Positions 34,975-44,649 of a DNA stretch of 64,000 nucleotides are shown one piece after another. The DNA is from Rhizobium sp. SEMIA4064 (GTDB taxonomy: Bacteria > Pseudomonadota > Alphaproteobacteria > Rhizobiales > Rhizobiaceae). The stretch covers positions 62,001 through 126,000 of the forward strand of contig NZ_PYJN01000010.1 of NCBI RefSeq assembly GCF_003025035.1, read 5' to 3'. Both the position numbers and the translations under genes were made by a program. The notes beneath the pieces were generated by a model, which saw only the letters and a program-made list of their open reading frames with translations, was not told the DNA's origin and did not search any database. How positions within the stretch are numbered: position 1 is the first letter of the stretch; each line of letters opens with the position of its first letter.

Positions 34975-36582
34975 ATGACCGTCCTGAAATCCCAAATCTC
35001 CACGCATTCGGACCGTTTCAGGGACAATCGTGCCGCGATGCTGGAGGCGATCGGTGTGGCTAAGGCGGCGGCGTTGCGGGCGGCGGAGGGCGGCGGCGTG
35101 CAGGCGCGCGAGCGTCATGTCAGTCGCGGCAAGGTACTGCCGCGTGACCGGGTGGCGGGGCTGATCGATCCTGCGACGTCTTTCCTCGAAATCGGCGCGA
35201 CGGCGGCTCACGGCATGTATGGCGATGAGGCGCCGGGAGCGGGTTTGATCGCCGGCATCGGCCGCGTTGCCGGCCGCGACTGCATGATCGTCTGCAACGA
35301 TGCCACCGTCAAAGGCGGCACCTATTATCCGATCACGGTGAAGAAGCATTTGAGGGCGCAGGAGATCGCGGCTGAAAACAATCTTCCCTGCCTCTATCTT
35401 GTGGATTCCGGCGGGGCCAACCTGCCGAACCAAGATGAGGTCTTTCCAGATCGCGAACATTTCGGCCGCATCTTCTACAATCAGGCCAATATGTCGGCGG
35501 CGGGCATTCCGCAGATCGCCGTGGTCATGGGGTCGTGCACGGCGGGGGGCGCTTATGTGCCGGCCATGTCCGACGAGACCATCATCGTCGAGGGGCAGGG
35601 GACGATCTTTCTCGCCGGGCCGCCGCTGGTCAAGGCCGCAACCGGCGAGGTGGTGTCTGCCGAAGATCTTGGCGGCGGCGATGTGCACACGCGTCTATCC
35701 GGCGTCGCCGACCATTTGGCGCGCGACGATGCGCATGCGCTTGCCTTGGCGCGGCAGGCCGTGGCCAATCTCAATCGCCACAAACCGACGACCGTCGAAC
35801 TGCGCGCGCCGGAGCCGCCGCTCTACGATCCGGAGGATATACTCGGCATCGTGCCCTCCGACCTGCGCACGTCCTACGATGTCCGTGAAATCATTGCCCG
35901 TATCGTCGATGGCTCACGCTTTGACGAATTCAAGGCGCGCTATGGCGCCACACTGGTCTGTGGCTTTGCCCATATTCACGGCATCCCCGTCGGCATCATC
36001 GCCAATAATGGCGTGCTGTTTTCGGAATCGGCATTGAAGGGCGCGCATTTCGTCGAGCTTTGCTCGCAGCGCAAAATCCCGCTGGTTTTCCTGCAGAATA
36101 TCACCGGCTTCATGGTCGGCCGGAAATACGAAACGGAAGGCATTGCCAAGCACGGCGCCAAGCTGGTGACGGCGGTGGCAACGACGAAAGTGCCGAAGAT
36201 CACCATGCTCATCGGCGGCTCCTTCGGCGCCGGCAACTACGGTATGGCCGGCCGGGCCTATTCGCCGCGCTTCCTCTGGACCTGGCCCAACAGCCGTATC
36301 TCGGTCATGGGCGGAGAGCAGGCGGCCGGCGTGCTGGCGACGGTGCGCGGCGAGGCCCTGGCGCGCGCCGGCAAGCCTTGGACAAAGGAGGAAGAGGCGG
36401 CCTTCAAGCAACCGACCTTGAAGATGTTCGAGACCCAGAGCCACCCACTCTACGCCTCAGCGCGTCTGTGGGACGACGGTATCATTGACCCGCGCAAGAG
36501 CCGTGATGTGCTGGCTCTGTCGCTTTCCGCCGCGCTCAACGCGCCGGTCGAAGACACGCGCTTCGGCCTGTTCAGGATGTGA
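34975..36582 (+). CDS. liuB: 3-methylcrotonyl-CoA carboxylase beta subunit, LiuB
   Basis: Carboxyltransferase subunit of 535 residues that moves CO2 from carboxybiotin to 3-methylcrotonyl-Co[21 protein letters not shown] with [20 protein letters not shown] is diagnostic of MCC-beta over propionyl-CoA carboxylase. [20 protein letters not shown] and [20 protein letters not shown] form the acyl-CoA and biotin pockets. ATG 34975 follows the liuA stop by 35 bases. Partner of LiuD, with the Rid-family gene between them. Confidence 0.95.
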   Translation: MTVLKSQISTHSDRFRDNRAAMLEAIGVAKAAALRAAEGGGVQARERHVSRGKVLPRDRVAGLIDPATSFLEIGATAAHGMYGDEAPGAGLIAGIGRVAGRDCMIVCNDATVKGGTYYPITVKKHLRAQEIAAENNLPCLYLVDSGGANLPNQDEVFPDREHFGRIFYNQANMSAAGIPQIAVVMGSCTAGGAYVPAMSDETIIVEGQGTIFLAGPPLVKAATGEVVSAEDLGGGDVHTRLSGVADHLARDDAHALALARQAVANLNRHKPTTVELRAPEPPLYDPEDILGIVPSDLRTSYDVREIIARIVDGSRFDEFKARYGATLVCGFAHIHGIPVGIIANNGVLFSESALKGAHFVELCSQRKIPLVFLQNITGFMVGRKYETEGIAKHGAKLVTAVATTKVPKITMLIGGSFGAGNYGMAGRAYSPRFLWTWPNSRISVMGGEQAAGVLATVRGEALARAGKPWTKEEEAAFKQPTLKMFETQSHPLYASARLWDDGIIDPRKSRDVLALSLSAALNAPVEDTRFGLFRM

Positions 36583-36592
36583 GGAGATTGAG

Positions 36593-36976
36593 ATGAAACG
36601 CGACATCGTCAATGCCAAGAACGCACCGCAGCCGCGCGGCGGCTACGCCCAGGCCGTCAAACTGGAGAATTTTGAGAGATTGCTGTTTGTCAGCGGCCAG
36701 ATTCCGACGACCGCCGATGATACGCTTCCCGAGGGATTTCAGGCGCAGGCGCGTCAGGTCTGGCTCAATGTCGACGCACAGCTCAAGGCTGCGGGGATGA
36801 GCAAGGCCGACATCGTCAAGGTCACCACCTTTCTCGCCGATCGTCACCATACGCTCGAGAACCGCGAGATCCGCAGTGAGTACTTGGGCTCGCTCGCCCC
36901 GGCGATGACGGTGGTGATCGCGGGGATTTTCGACACCGCGTGGCTGCTCGAAGTCGAGGTCGTCGCCGCGCAATAG
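36593..36976 (+). CDS. Rid-family (YjgF/YER057c/UK114) protein lacking the RidA arginine
   Basis: 127 residues of the Rid fold: LFVSGQIP, the AQARQVWLNVDAQLKAAGMS helix and IVKVTTFLAD match the family throughout. True RidA proteins hydrolyse reactive enamines/imines such as 2-aminoacrylate and need an arginine at position 105 (in PARSCV). Here the same position reads PAMTVV, so Met105 replaces it. This puts the protein in one of the non-RidA subgroups, whose substrates differ. ATG 36593 overlaps no gene but starts 10 bases after liuB with GAGGAGATTGAG as its ribosome-binding site. Its place between the two MCC subunits suggests a role in the leucine pathway. Confidence 0.88.
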   Translation: MKRDIVNAKNAPQPRGGYAQAVKLENFERLLFVSGQIPTTADDTLPEGFQAQARQVWLNVDAQLKAAGMSKADIVKVTTFLADRHHTLENREIRSEYLGSLAPAMTVVIAGIFDTAWLLEVEVVAAQ

Positions 36977-36985
36977 GGTTTGCCA

Positions 36986-38974
36986 ATGTTTTCAAGGATA
37001 TTGATCGCCAATCGCGGAGAAATCGCCTGCCGGGTCATCCGGACGGCAAGGCGGCTGGGCATCCGCACGGTCGCCGTCTATTCGGACGCCGACAGAGATG
37101 CGTTGCATGTGGCGTTGGCGGACGAGGCCGTTCACATCGGTCCGGCGGCTGCGAGCGAAAGCTATCTTTCGAGGGAGCGGATCATCGCCGCCGCACGGCG
37201 ATCCGGCGCCGAGGCCATTCACCCCGGCTATGGCTTTCTCTCGGAAAATGCCGATTTCGCCGAGGCCGTCGAAGCCGCAGGACTGGTTTTTACCGGCCCA
37301 TCGCCGGCCTCGATCCGCGCCATGGGCCTGAAGGACGCGGCCAAGGCGTTGATGGAGCGCGCAGGCGTGCCTGTCGTTCCCGGCTATCATGGTGATAAAC
37401 AGGACACGGCTTTCCTTGCGGAGCGGGCAACAGAGATCGGCTTTCCTATTCTTATCAAGGCGCGGGCAGGCGGCGGCGGCAAGGGCATGCGGCGGGTGGA
37501 TCGACCGGAAGATTTTGTGGCCTCGCTGGAAGCGGCAAGACGCGAGGCGAAATCCGCTTTCGGGGACGACGCCGTGCTGATCGAAAAATATTTGACCCAG
37601 CCCCGGCATATCGAAATCCAGGTCTTCGGCGACAGCCATGGCAATGTCGTGCATCTTTTCGAGCGCGATTGTTCTTTGCAACGCCGTCATCAGAAAGTGA
37701 TCGAGGAGGCGCCGGCCCCCGGCATGACGGAGGAGATGCGCAGCGCCATGGGCGAAGCTGCCGTCCGCGCAGCCCGCGCCATCGATTATCGCGGTGCCGG
37801 CACTGTCGAATTCATTGCCGATGTCTCCGATGGCCTGTCGCCGGATCGCTTCTTCTTCATGGAGATGAACACCCGCCTGCAGGTCGAGCATCCTGTCACC
37901 GAGGCGATAGCCGGCGTCGATCTGGTCGAATGGCAATTGCGGATTGCCGGCGGCGAGCCCTTGCCGAGAACCCAGGCCGAACTCTCCATCGACGGTTGGG
38001 CCTTCGAGGCACGGCTTTATGCCGAAGACCCATCGCGGGGTTTCCTGCCGGTGACCGGCACGCTCTCACATCTCAGATTTCCGGAGGGCGATGTCCGCAT
38101 CGATACCGGCGTGCGCGAAAGCGACAGCATTACACCGCATTACGATCCCCTGATCGCCAAGCTCATCGTCCATGCGCCAACCCGTCAAGCGGCCCTCGCC
38201 AAGCTGACGCGAGCGCTGCAGGATACCCAGGCGGCGGGAACGGCAAGCAATCTCGATTTCCTGGTTCGATTGAGCCAGCAGCCGGATTTCGTTGCGGGCC
38301 ATCCGGATACGGGCCTGATCGACCGCGACGCGGAGAGGCTGACTGCAGCACCGATACCGGACGATATCGCGCTTGCCATTGCCGCCATCTTCGAGGCCGG
38401 AGGCATGGCGCGATCCCTGGAGAGCGACCCGTGGCAAGCGCTTGGCGCTTGGCAGCTTTGGGGTGAGGTGAACCGCCCTGTCACCTTGCATCACAGTGGC
38501 GGCCACACGAACGGCCGCGTGATTGCGAAAGGGCAGGATCGATACTCCGTGCATTTCGATGGTCGCGCGCTCGCCGTTCAGATCATCAGCCGCAATGATG
38601 GCTGCTGCCGCGTGGAGATCGACGGGCGGCAATTGCGTGCCGACTTTTTCCAGATGCCGCACAGCATGACGTTGTTCCTCGATGGCCACACCCATCATTT
38701 CCATCGGGCCGACCCACTGGATAGCGCTGAAGAGGCGGCCGTTGGCGGCGACCGGCTGATTGCGCCGATGCCCGGCCTCATCAAGATCGTTCGGGTGCAG
38801 GAAGGCGACATGGTCGCAAAGGGCGAGGCGCTGATCGTCATGGAAGCCATGAAGATGGAGCTGACGCTGACGGCGACGCGCGACGGTGTGGTGGAAAGCC
38901 TGCATGTCGGCGAAGGGGATCAGACCAGCGAGAGCGCTGTCCTGCTATCGCTCCGGCCGGAGGACACGCAATGA
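36986..38974 (+). CDS. liuD: 3-methylcrotonyl-CoA carboxylase alpha subunit (biotin), LiuD
   Basis: 662 residues. The biotin carboxylase N-terminus is FSRILIANRGEIACRVIRTA, the ATP-grasp glycine loop is KARAGGGGKGMRRVD, and the active-site stretch runs FMEMNTRLQVEHPVTEAIAG. A linker domain and a C-terminal biotinyl carrier domain follow, with Lys623 in MEAMKMEL as the biotin site. It carboxylates biotin with ATP and bicarbonate for LiuB. I chose ATG 36986 (9 bases after the Rid stop); a TTG two codons earlier is possible. Its stop overlaps liuE by four bases. Confidence 0.95.
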   Translation: MFSRILIANRGEIACRVIRTARRLGIRTVAVYSDADRDALHVALADEAVHIGPAAASESYLSRERIIAAARRSGAEAIHPGYGFLSENADFAEAVEAAGLVFTGPSPASIRAMGLKDAAKALMERAGVPVVPGYHGDKQDTAFLAERATEIGFPILIKARAGGGGKGMRRVDRPEDFVASLEAARREAKSAFGDDAVLIEKYLTQPRHIEIQVFGDSHGNVVHLFERDCSLQRRHQKVIEEAPAPGMTEEMRSAMGEAAVRAARAIDYRGAGTVEFIADVSDGLSPDRFFFMEMNTRLQVEHPVTEAIAGVDLVEWQLRIAGGEPLPRTQAELSIDGWAFEARLYAEDPSRGFLPVTGTLSHLRFPEGDVRIDTGVRESDSITPHYDPLIAKLIVHAPTRQAALAKLTRALQDTQAAGTASNLDFLVRLSQQPDFVAGHPDTGLIDRDAERLTAAPIPDDIALAIAAIFEAGGMARSLESDPWQALGAWQLWGEVNRPVTLHHSGGHTNGRVIAKGQDRYSVHFDGRALAVQIISRNDGCCRVEIDGRQLRADFFQMPHSMTLFLDGHTHHFHRADPLDSAEEAAVGGDRLIAPMPGLIKIVRVQEGDMVAKGEALIVMEAMKMELTLTATRDGVVESLHVGEGDQTSESAVLLSLRPEDTQ

Positions 38975-39840
38975 CCGACCGCACTTCCAACCATGTCACA
39001 ATAGTAGAAATGGCGCCGCGAGATGGCCTGCAGAACGAAAAGCGGCTGATCGACACGGGCACCAAGATCGAACTCGTGGATCTGCTGTCCGATTGCGGTT
39101 TCGAGCGCATCGAAGTCACCAGCTTCGTCAGTCCGAAATGGGTGCCTCAGCTCTCCGATGCTGCCGATGTCATGGCCGGGATCAAACGCAAGCCCGGTGT
39201 TCGCTATGCGGTGCTGACGCCGAATATGCAGGGGCTGGAGGCGGCGCTTGCAGCAGGCGCCGACGAGGTGGCGATCTTCGCGTCTGCCTCCGAAAGCTTT
39301 TCACTCCGCAATATCAATTGCTCCATCGCCGAAAGCATCGAGCGTTTCCGGCCGGTGGCCGCGGCGAGCCGTGATCGTGGCATTCCGCTGCGCGGCTATG
39401 TCAGTTGCGGCGTCGAATGCCCCTATGAAGGCGCAGTGCCGCCGGCAAATGCCGCAAGCGTCGCTCGGCAATTGCGCGAACTCGGCTGTTACGAGATCAG
39501 CCTCGGCGATACGATCGGCAGGGGCGAACCGGAGGCGGTAGACAGAATGCTGGAAGTCGTGCTTGCCGATCTCCCCGCCGCCATGCTGGCCGGTCATTTT
39601 CACGATACTTCGGGCCGGGCATTGGACAATATCGGCGTAGCCCTGGATCGGGGCATCCGGGTGTTTGATGCCGCTGCCGGCGGTCTCGGCGGCTGTCCTT
39701 TTGCGCCCGGCGCCAAAGGCAATGTCGATACCGTGGCGGTTCACCACTATCTGGCACTGCACGGTTTCGAAACAGGCCTCGATGACGAGAAGCTTGCCCA
39801 AGCCGCCGCTTTTGCCCGCAGCCTGAGGAGCGTCGCATGA
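38971..39840 (+). CDS. liuE: hydroxymethylglutaryl-CoA lyase, LiuE
   Basis: Cleaves HMG-CoA to acetoacetate and acetyl-CoA, the last step of leucine breakdown. It has 289 residues in a TIM barrel of the HMGL-like family. VEMAPRDGLQNEKRLIDT carries the catalytic Arg/Asp, VSCGVECPYEGAVPP the substrate region, and HFHDTSGRALDNI the metal-binding His-x-His. The loop GGLGGCPFAPGAKGN has the active-site cysteine. ATG 38971 overlaps the liuD stop and its own stop overlaps liuC, so translation is coupled on both sides. Confidence 0.95.
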   Translation: MTDRTSNHVTIVEMAPRDGLQNEKRLIDTGTKIELVDLLSDCGFERIEVTSFVSPKWVPQLSDAADVMAGIKRKPGVRYAVLTPNMQGLEAALAAGADEVAIFASASESFSLRNINCSIAESIERFRPVAAASRDRGIPLRGYVSCGVECPYEGAVPPANAASVARQLRELGCYEISLGDTIGRGEPEAVDRMLEVVLADLPAAMLAGHFHDTSGRALDNIGVALDRGIRVFDAAAGGLGGCPFAPGAKGNVDTVAVHHYLALHGFETGLDDEKLAQAAAFARSLRSVA

Positions 39841-40619
39841 CATCGCAAACCATCCATATCGCCATCGAGGAACGTGGTGTCGCCCGCCTGACCTTGGCGC
39901 GCCCGGAAAAGCACAACGCCCTGTCGGCCGAGATGATCGATGCCCTGACGGAGGCGGCTTACGATCTCGGCAGGGACGCAAGCGTGCGCGTGGTGGTTCT
40001 TGCGGGTGAAGGCGGAAGCTTTTGCGCCGGCGGCGATCTCGGTTGGATGCGCGCCCAGTTCGATGCCACCCGTGCGGGACGCATCGTCGAAGCCCGGCGG
40101 CTTGCCATGATGTTCAAGGCACTGAACGAATTGCCGAAGCCGCTGATCGCCCGCGTGCATGGCAATGCCTTCGGCGGCGGCATCGGCATCCTCAGTATCT
40201 GCGATATGGCGATTGCCGCGGCGACGGCTCGTTTCGGCCTGACGGAGGTTCGGCTCGGCATCATCCCCGCCACGATCAGCCCCTATGTCATTGCTCGCAT
40301 CGGCGAGGCCAAGGCTCGCCCGCTCTTCCTGTCTGGCAAGATCATTGACGCCTGGCAGGCCCATGCGGCCGGCCTGCTGTCCCGGGTCGTCCCGGAGGAC
40401 GCACTCGACGAAGCCATCGAATCCGAAATCCGCCACCTGCTTGCCGCCTCGCCGCAGGCCGCGGCGCGGGCAAAGGCACTGGCTCGTTCTCTCGGCATGC
40501 CGATCAGCGATGAGCTTATTGATCGCGTCATCACTCAACTGGCCGATACGTGGGAGACGGAGGAAGCAAGGGAAGGGGTTACGGCCTTCTTCGAGCGGCG
40601 GGAGCCAAGCTGGAGATAG
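39837..40619 (+). CDS. liuC: methylglutaconyl-CoA hydratase (enoyl-CoA hydratase family), LiuC
   Basis: 260-residue crotonase-fold enzyme expected to hydrate 3-methylglutaconyl-CoA to HMG-CoA. GEGGSFCAGGDLGWMR forms the first oxyanion-hole segment and GNAFGGGIGILSICDMAIA the second. LTEVRLGIIPATISPYVI matches the methylglutaconyl-CoA hydratase branch. Last gene of the operon, overlapping liuE by four bases (ATGA). It ends only six bases before the stop of the convergent Tat-exported protein, so there is no room for a separate terminator. Confidence 0.92.
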   Translation: MTSQTIHIAIEERGVARLTLARPEKHNALSAEMIDALTEAAYDLGRDASVRVVVLAGEGGSFCAGGDLGWMRAQFDATRAGRIVEARRLAMMFKALNELPKPLIARVHGNAFGGGIGILSICDMAIAAATARFGLTEVRLGIIPATISPYVIARIGEAKARPLFLSGKIIDAWQAHAAGLLSRVVPEDALDEAIESEIRHLLAASPQAAARAKALARSLGMPISDELIDRVITQLADTWETEEAREGVTAFFERREPSWR

Positions 40620-40625
40620 CGGCGT

Positions 40626-41999
40626 TTAAATCAGCCTGTTTCTCTCTATCGTCAGTTGTGGAAACTCTCCGCTCTCTGTTATCGTAAGGTCGCCGGAAGC
40701 TGGTTTGTCCCACCGAAAGCCGAAGACTGCGCCTTTTTCCATTTGCTGGAACAGATTGTCGGAGATGACAGCCGCGCCGGCACCATCGGCGACGGAAACG
40801 GCGCAGCCGATAGGGGCTTGGCGGACGATGTTGCCGGTGGCGACGATGTTGCGGAGATAGGGACCCCAGCCGAGTTTCAGGCCCCAGAGCGGGGCGTTTT
40901 CGATGAGGTTCGAGGCAATCAGCGTGTCGGCTTCGGCTGAGATCCCGATGCCGAAGCCGCTTTCCTGGGGGTAGGGGCCGGTCAGGGACAGGTTGCGGAT
41001 GATATTGCCGGTGACGCTGGCAAGCCGCCCGCCCTTGTCGAAATTGGCAATGGCGATACCGTTGGCAGCACCATCGACGAGATTGTTGCTGACCACGGCG
41101 CCTTCGAACTCGAATTCGCAGAAGATCGCCGTTTCGCCGGAGCGCAAGCACTGATTGCCGGTGATCTGCACGCTCGAGGCTGAATTGGCGCGGACGGCAG
41201 TGAAGGCGCAATCGGCTATCTGGTTGCCGGAGACCAAAACGCCGTCGGCGCGAAAGATGTTGATGCCGTTGCCGTTCTGGCCGGTGCCGCCATCATTGGC
41301 GCCGATGCGGGAGATGCGATTGCCGGTGACGATGCTGCCGTCTTCGCCCTTGTCCCAGCGATGAATGAGGACGCCGCCATTGCCGCAATCCTCGACCGTA
41401 TTGCCCGCGACTGTCAATCCGGTCGACTGGACCGCATAAAGGCCGGCTTCGGCTGCCCCCGAAATGCGGCTGCGTTCGATCCGCCCGCCGCAGCGCTCCA
41501 ATTGCAGTGCATGTTTGCGGCTGCCGGCGATGTCGCAATTGTCGATTAGCACCTGGTCGACGCCGGTAAATTGCAGCAACCCGCCGGCATAGTCGGCAAG
41601 CCAGCGGTTGCCGCCATCAAGGACGAGGCCGGACAGTTCGATGCGTTTCGCCTTGTCGGCGCTCATCAGATGGCCTTCGCCGCCATAGACCAGCCGCGAA
41701 GCGCCGGGGATGCCGGTAACGCGCGTATTATCGGGCAACGAAAGGTTCGACACATTGTAATTGCCGGGCGGCAGAAAGACCGGCGCGTTGTCGCGCGCGG
41801 CGCTGTCAATCATCGCCTGAAGCTTGCCGCTTCTGATGTCGCTGGTGCCCGGTGTCGCCTTGTAGGCGATGGCATCGATCGGTCCACGCATCTCGGCGCC
41901 GGCCATCTTGGCGAGCGGCGCAGAAAAGGCGCTTCGGGCAAACAGGCCGGTTGCAGCCGAGGCGGCGATATAGGCAATGAACGCGCGGCGCTGGACCAT
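40626..41999 (-). CDS. TIGR03808-type Tat-exported right-handed beta-helix protein
   Basis: 457 residues. The N-terminus MVQRRAFIAYIAASAATGLF is a Tat-like signal (RR followed by a hydrophobic stretch, cleavage near FSAPLA). The body is built from repeats such as VTGNRISRIGANDGG, VSGNQIADCAFTAV, VSNNLVDGAANGIAI and VTGNIIRNLSLTGP, the stacked coils of a parallel beta-helix (pectate lyase-like). No catalytic function is known for this rhizobial family. ATG 41999 follows CAGGAGTTGATA. The protein converges with liuC. Confidence 0.88.
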   Translation of the reverse strand: MVQRRAFIAYIAASAATGLFARSAFSAPLAKMAGAEMRGPIDAIAYKATPGTSDIRSGKLQAMIDSAARDNAPVFLPPGNYNVSNLSLPDNTRVTGIPGASRLVYGGEGHLMSADKAKRIELSGLVLDGGNRWLADYAGGLLQFTGVDQVLIDNCDIAGSRKHALQLERCGGRIERSRISGAAEAGLYAVQSTGLTVAGNTVEDCGNGGVLIHRWDKGEDGSIVTGNRISRIGANDGGTGQNGNGINIFRADGVLVSGNQIADCAFTAVRANSASSVQITGNQCLRSGETAIFCEFEFEGAVVSNNLVDGAANGIAIANFDKGGRLASVTGNIIRNLSLTGPYPQESGFGIGISAEADTLIASNLIENAPLWGLKLGWGPYLRNIVATGNIVRQAPIGCAVSVADGAGAAVISDNLFQQMEKGAVFGFRWDKPASGDLTITESGEFPQLTIERNRLI

Positions 42000-42237
42000 T
42001 ATCAACTCCTGAAACGAACCTTGCAGAAGCAGGAACCGTGCCATGCGCGCCTGTCCCGATTTGGCACGAAAAGAGCTGTTTTCGTAGAATTAGGCCGCCC
42101 GTTTCTCGCAGGTTCCGCCGTTTTATCCTTTCGTTCACCCATCCGCTTAAGAGCCTCGAAGGAAGCGGGAGCTATAATGATCGCGTTTCGGTTGTGACAT
42201 TTGATGAAGCTGCGGCCGGGTTGGGAGAATGCACATC

Positions 42238-44556
42238 ATGAATAAGCCGGCTCTTCAGCACGTCCGGTCAGGCGAGCGCAGTCGTTCGCTTGATATTGAG
42301 ACGGAGCGCCTGTTGGCAGCGACGCAGGCGCTGATGGCGGCGAATGCGCACCATGTCGCCGATGGCATCGAGCAACTACGCCTCAAGGCGATCGTGCATG
42401 AACTGCCGGATTTTCTTTTCGTCAAGGATCGGGAAAGCCGCTTCGTCTTCGCCAATGCCGCCACGGCAAAAAGTCTCGGCATGGAAAGAGCAAGCGCGCT
42501 GACCGGCAAGACCGATTTTGATCTGGTGCCGCTGGAGCGGGCTACGAAATACTACCGCATCGAGCAGGAAATCATCGCTACCGGCAAGCCGCGGCTTGAT
42601 ATGGAGGACGTCATTCCCTCCGCGAACGGCGGCAAGCCGGTCTATCGGCTGACCTCGAAGTTACCGCTGCGCAACGATCGTGGCGAGGTGATCGGCCTGA
42701 TCTGCACGTCGCGCGATATTACCGAGCGCAAGCGCCAGGAGCATCTGCGCCGCAGCCAGGCCGAACTTTTGGAAATGATCGCCAAGAGCGAGCCGCTGGA
42801 GATGATCCTCGAGGCGCTGGTATTAATGGTCGAGGATCAGATGACCGACATCAAGGGGTCGGTGCTGCTGCTCGATCCTGAAGGCATCCGTCTCTCCCAT
42901 GGTGCGTCACCCAATCTGCCTGCCGCCTATAGCCGCCTGATCGACGGCATCGCCATCGGCCCGAAGGTCGGTTCCTGCGGTACGGCCGCCTGGCGTGGCA
43001 AGCCGGTCTTCGTTAGTGACACCCAGACGGACCCGCTCTGGGAGGATTTTAGTGCTCTAGCCGCGCAGTACGGCCTGCGCTCGTGCTGGTCGACGCCGAT
43101 CGTGACCTCGCAGAGCAATGTGCTCGGCACGTTCGCGCTCTATTCCGGCACCGTGCGCGAGCCGACCGAACGCGAGCTGGAGCTGGTGGCCATGGCGACC
43201 CACATTGCCGGCATCGCCATCGAGCGCAAGCGCGCCGAAGACCGTATTTACTTCATGGCCCATCATGACGACCTGACCGGCCTGCCGAACCGTGCCTTTC
43301 TCAAGGAGAACATGGCGAAGATCCTGTTCAAGGCGCGTCGAAACGGCCGCAAGGTGACGGTCGCCTATGTCGATCTCGACAATTTCAAGCAAGTCAATGA
43401 CAGCCGCGGCCACAGCGCCGGCGACGAGCTGTTGAAGGAATTGACGGCGCGCATGGTCGATAGCCTCAGGGCCTCCGACATGGTGGTACGACTCGGCGGC
43501 GACGAATTCCTGCTGGTCATCGTCCATCAGTCGCGCCACGACACCGGCATCACGCGGCGGCTGCGCGAACTGCAGAAGGCGATTACGCAGCCGGTGATGA
43601 TCGGGGAAATCGAGGTCGCCGTGACGAGCAGTATCGGCGTTGCCGCCTTTCCGGCCGATGGCGAGACGCCGGATGAGTTGATCGCCTGCGCCGACGCGGC
43701 CATGTACAAGGCCAAGGAACATGGCCGCAACCGATTGCAATATCATATCCATAGGTCGGACGCGGGTGGCACCATGCCGCTGAGCGAGCAGGAAGAATTG
43801 CGCAGCGCCATCGGCGCCAAGCAGTTCTTCCTGGAATACCAGCCGCAGGTCGATGTCGCGAGCGGCCGCATCGTCGGACTGGAAGCGCTGGTGCGCTGGC
43901 GTCATCCGCGCCACGGCATGCTGCCGCCCGGTCAGTTTATCCCGCTTGCGGAAGAATCCGGGCTGATCATCCCCCTCGGCTTATTCGTGCTGAACGAGGC
44001 CTGCCGACAGGCCAAGGAATGGCAGGCGATGGGCCTGCCGCCGCTTACGATCGCCGTCAATGTTTCGGCGCGGCAATTCAGCGATCCGGCGCTTGCCGCG
44101 CATGTCACCGAAGCTCTGGAGGCGAGCGGCCTCGACCCGCAATGGCTGGAGCTCGAGTTGACGGAAAGCACGTTGATGCATGACGTGCCGCGCGCCCTGC
44201 ATGTGATGCAGGCGCTGAAGGCGCTTGGCGTGCGCCTGTCCATCGACGATTTCGGCACGGGCTATTCCAGCCTGGCGGCGCTGAAGACCTTTCCCTTCGA
44301 CCGTCTCAAAATGGACCGCTCCTTCGTCGAGGCGTTACCGCGCGACGAGACGACCGTCGCCATCGCCTCCGCCGTCATCTCGCTCGCGCGCCGGCTCCGC
44401 CTTGCTGTCGTCGCCGAAGGCGTGGAGACGGACGAGCAACTCGAATTCCTGCGCCAGGCTCAGTGCCATGACGCCCAGGGCTTCTATTTCTCGCGGCCGG
44501 TCGGGGCGGCGGAAATCTCGAGGATTCTGACGGACGCCCGCGATCGCCTCGCTTGA
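42238..44556 (+). CDS. PAS-GAF-GGDEF-EAL cyclic-di-GMP signalling protein
   Basis: 772 residues, no membrane segment seen. A PAS domain (about 55-165) has LPDFLFVKDRESRFVFANAA and ends with SRDITERKRQE. A GAF domain (about 185-335) has VGSCGTAAWRGKPVFVSDTQ. The GGDEF domain has an intact signature (420-424, RLGGDEFLL). The EAL domain (from about 525) has EAL at 549-551, AVNVSARQF, LELTESTLM, IDDFGTGYSS, LKMDRSFV and VAEGVET, all consistent with activity. It could both make and break c-di-GMP according to small-molecule signals. ATG 42238 is preferred because GGGAG is too close to ATG 42229. Confidence 0.92.
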   Translation: MNKPALQHVRSGERSRSLDIETERLLAATQALMAANAHHVADGIEQLRLKAIVHELPDFLFVKDRESRFVFANAATAKSLGMERASALTGKTDFDLVPLERATKYYRIEQEIIATGKPRLDMEDVIPSANGGKPVYRLTSKLPLRNDRGEVIGLICTSRDITERKRQEHLRRSQAELLEMIAKSEPLEMILEALVLMVEDQMTDIKGSVLLLDPEGIRLSHGASPNLPAAYSRLIDGIAIGPKVGSCGTAAWRGKPVFVSDTQTDPLWEDFSALAAQYGLRSCWSTPIVTSQSNVLGTFALYSGTVREPTERELELVAMATHIAGIAIERKRAEDRIYFMAHHDDLTGLPNRAFLKENMAKILFKARRNGRKVTVAYVDLDNFKQVNDSRGHSAGDELLKELTARMVDSLRASDMVVRLGGDEFLLVIVHQSRHDTGITRRLRELQKAITQPVMIGEIEVAVTSSIGVAAFPADGETPDELIACADAAMYKAKEHGRNRLQYHIHRSDAGGTMPLSEQEELRSAIGAKQFFLEYQPQVDVASGRIVGLEALVRWRHPRHGMLPPGQFIPLAEESGLIIPLGLFVLNEACRQAKEWQAMGLPPLTIAVNVSARQFSDPALAAHVTEALEASGLDPQWLELELTESTLMHDVPRALHVMQALKALGVRLSIDDFGTGYSSLAALKTFPFDRLKMDRSFVEALPRDETTVAIASAVISLARRLRLAVVAEGVETDEQLEFLRQAQCHDAQGFYFSRPVGAAEISRILTDARDRLA

Positions 44557-44649
44557 ACCCATCCCTGTCCGCTGTAATTCTGCCTCCATATACGCAGGCC
44601 CTTAAATTGATTCTGTCCGAGGCCTGACGCGAAGAGGGGAAGTCGATTT

